In this document: positions 5,812 to 6,622 of the stretch, piece after piece | How positions within the stretch are numbered: position 1 is the stretch's first letter | How the letters are laid out: each line of letters starts with the position of its first letter | Source of the DNA: Spirochaetaceae bacterium | GTDB lineage: Bacteria > Spirochaetota > Spirochaetia > Treponematales > Breznakiellaceae | DNA length: 6,622 nt | Direction: 5' to 3' | Assembly: GCA_031258615.1 (NCBI GenBank) | Contig: JAIRMP010000116.1 | Coordinates: forward strand, 1-6,622 | Program-made: the position numbers and the translations under genes | The notes under the pieces: model-generated | The model's input: the letters and a program-made list of their open reading frames with translations, nothing else | The model's database searches: none | What the model was told of the DNA's origin: nothing

Positions 5812-6096
5812 ATGTGTATTTGGAGAACAAGGAAACAGCCCCGCCTGCGGCGTGTCTCGTATGGCAGTGATAAGGGCGGGTATACCTGCGTGAACAGGAA
5901 AGGCGTACCTGTCATTGGGACAGGTACGCGAACCAGCGCGGGCGGGTACAAGGCGGAAACGACGATACACGAATGTGAGAGTTTCCAGGGATGCCCTGTG
6001 AAAGAGCAGTGTACGAAAACGAAGGGGAATCGGCAGCGGCGGCGTAATTGCGGTAACCGCCATAGTTTGAGCCATGATAGGGGGTGTCCGTGCTGA
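5812..6096 (+). pseudogene. Remnant of an IS1182-like transposase (cysteine-rich internal segment)
   Basis: This frame encodes 94 residues from an ATG behind GAGGA. Residues about 17-75 resemble the cysteine-containing segment within IS1182-type transposases: YGSDKGGYTCVNRKG, GTRTSAGGYKAET, HECESFQGCPVKEQC and TKTKGNR. Four cysteines (26, 55, 61, 67) are spaced like a metal-binding knuckle. Nothing before residue 15 or after about 76 resembles the family, and the tail is Arg/Cys-rich junk-like sequence. The catalytic DDE residues, usually on both sides, are missing, so the element cannot move by itself. A complete transposase of this kind is about 450-550 residues. No clear terminal repeats could be matched. 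A short independent gene is possible because the ribosome-binding site looks fair, but a decayed fragment is more likely. Confidence 0.6.
5903..5929 (+). repeat. Perfect 11-base inverted repeat inside the transposase remnant
   Basis: GCGTACCTGTC (5903-5913) and GACAGGTACGC (5919-5929) are exact reverse complements around a five-base loop, ATTGG. It is a stable hairpin on either strand. No T tract follows, so it is not a normal intrinsic terminator. It falls in the segment encoding GVPVIGTGTR. Confidence 0.85.
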
Positions 6097-6189
6097 ACGT
6101 TATTCATGAGGCATATTTCATAGGAAAACGGCATTTCCCCTGATTATTCGGAAAAACCGGTTTTATACGCAATACGCCCTAAAATTGGT

Positions 6190-6213
6190 TCAAAAATGAT
6201 GTCAAAAATGATT
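6190..6213 (+). repeat. Tandem 12-base repeat upstream of the LUD promoter
   Basis: TCAAAAATGATG (6190-6201) is followed at once by TCAAAAATGATT (6202-6213), 11 of 12 bases equal. The second copy runs into the -35 element. Two adjacent copies could be binding sites for an activator on one face of the helix, or simple slippage in AT-rich DNA. Confidence 0.6.
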
Positions 6214-6247
6214 GACAAAAATATTATTGTAATATAATATTGTCAAT
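6211..6247 (+). promoter_or_regulatory. Sigma-70-type promoter of the LUD gene inside a 37-base dyad
   Basis: A perfect TTGACA (-35, 6212-6217) is followed by TATAAT (6233-6238, spacer 15) or TAATAT (6235-6240, spacer 17). The whole promoter is a dyad: the ends ATTGACA and TGTCAAT are perfect complements, and 13 of 18 position pairs match over 37 bases. Such symmetry covering both boxes suggests a repressor operator, although much of the inner pairing comes from AT richness. Transcription would start about 6247 and leave a leader of about 80 bases. Confidence 0.7.
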
Positions 6248-6314
6248 AGTTTTAAGAATAACATAGCATTTAATTGAATTAACACGAGATAATCTTAAAC
6301 ACTTTGTATCAATT

Positions 6315-6322
6315 GGGGGGGG
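6315..6322 (+). promoter_or_regulatory. Eight-G tract at the ribosome-binding position
   Basis: A run of eight G ends four bases before the ATG of the LUD gene, where a Shine-Dalgarno sequence is expected; no AGGAGG-like site is present. It can pair with the CCUCC of 16S rRNA in part. A homopolymer of this length is prone to length change, so spacing to the ATG may vary between cells. Confidence 0.6.
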
Positions 6323-6326
6323 CATT

Positions 6327-6622
6327 ATGCAGGAAAAAGACAGGGCAATCAGCAAACAGTATGAGCTTTCCGCGGCTCAAATAATTAAAAATCTGCAAAC
6401 CAGGAAATTTGAAGCATTTTATTGTAAAAACAAGGAAGAAGCGGTAGAAAAGGCAATGTCGCTCATTCCAGAAAAATCATCGGTTTCCTGGGGCGGCTCC
6501 GTAACGATTCATGAAATTGGCCTGATTGACAGGATGTATAAAACCGATGTTGTGATTATTGATCGCGATAAAGCGAAAACTATTGAAGAAAGATTTGAAA
6601 TAATGCGCCAATCACTGTTGTG
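6327..6622 (+). CDS. LUD-domain protein (lactate-utilisation / YkgG-like family), 5' part cut by window edge
   Basis: The first 98 codons are present and the gene runs off the right edge. The sequence has an N-terminal helical part (1-30), a segment KNKEEAVEKAMSLIPEKSSVSWGGSVTIHEIGLIDRM (start K34), with the diagnostic WGGS-T-EIGL signature at about 55-66, and DVVIIDRD (about 73-80). These are marks of the LUD domain (formerly DUF162), found in LutB/LutC of the lactate-oxidation system and in stand-alone proteins of about 210 residues that are common in anaerobes. The short N-terminus without an iron-sulfur region fits the stand-alone type; its reaction is not established. The gene is AT-rich compared with the flagellar block and reads in the opposite direction. 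It has its own promoter with a dyad and a G-tract leader. Confidence 0.85.
   Translation, partial: MQEKDRAISKQYELSAAQIIKNLQTRKFEAFYCKNKEEAVEKAMSLIPEKSSVSWGGSVTIHEIGLIDRMYKTDVVIIDRDKAKTIEERFEIMRQSLL

Larger units (their letters stand above)
6097..6326. other. AT-rich intergenic region ahead of the LUD-domain gene
   Basis: No gene is visible. Composition drops sharply in GC compared with the sequence to the left. It contains a 12-base palindrome AAAACCGGTTTT (6153-6164), a tandem 12-base repeat (6190-6213), the promoter with its dyad (6211-6247), a leader of about 75 bases, and the G tract before the start codon. Ends of a decayed insertion element could be hidden in the first 80 bases, but none can be identified. 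Confidence 0.65.

Noticed and set aside
5764..6134. Minus-strand frames of about 100 codons opposite the transposase remnant
   Set aside because: They have no family features, and the plus-strand frame carries the transposase-like cysteine pattern.
6153..6164. Palindrome AAAACCGGTTTT
   Set aside because: Twelve bases in AT-rich DNA can arise by chance; there is no loop or T tract to make it a terminator and no partner to make it a transposon end.

Overview
The window looks like a chromosomal segment of a spirochaete, most likely a Treponema-type species of fairly high GC. The best evidence is two consecutive compact flagellin genes of the spirochaetal FlaB type (periplasmic flagellar core filament). 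They share the MIINHNLSAMFA start, the GANIDQREQ and GTMTAKGLG core motifs, and lack a variable surface domain. The organism is inferred from protein character only; no database search was possible.

Left and centre (1 to about 5766), all on the minus strand and so read right to left: ribosomal protein L25/Ctc (rplY), a membrane-anchored PpiD/SurA-like chaperone, a DUF115/MptE-like protein related to flagellin-modifying Maf proteins, a complete flaB, and the 5' part of a second flaB that leaves the window. rplY and the chaperone gene are 51 bases apart with no terminator between them. A GC-rich 139-base gap with hairpins precedes the DUF115 gene. The flaB gene after it has its own sigma-28-like promoter, whose -35 lies inside the end of the DUF115 gene. 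A strong terminator follows this flaB, and the second flaB has a separate promoter region with a long structured leader.

Right (5767 to 6622), plus strand: an apparent transposase remnant of the IS1182 kind holding a perfect 11-base inverted repeat, then an AT-rich intergenic stretch of about 230 bases. That stretch has a near-consensus promoter inside a large dyad, a tandem 12-base repeat, and an unusual eight-G tract at the ribosome-binding position of a LUD-domain (lactate-utilisation-like) gene, which is cut by the window edge.

Working together: the left block couples a translation/stress ribosomal protein and an envelope-folding factor to flagellin production and probable flagellin glycosylation. 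The right block is an unrelated, divergently oriented and compositionally different neighbour, separated by transposon debris. I see no CRISPR array, tRNA, rRNA or clear defence system. The most unusual signals are regulatory: the flaB leader inverted repeat, the LUD promoter dyad with its G tract, and the hairpin in the transposase remnant.
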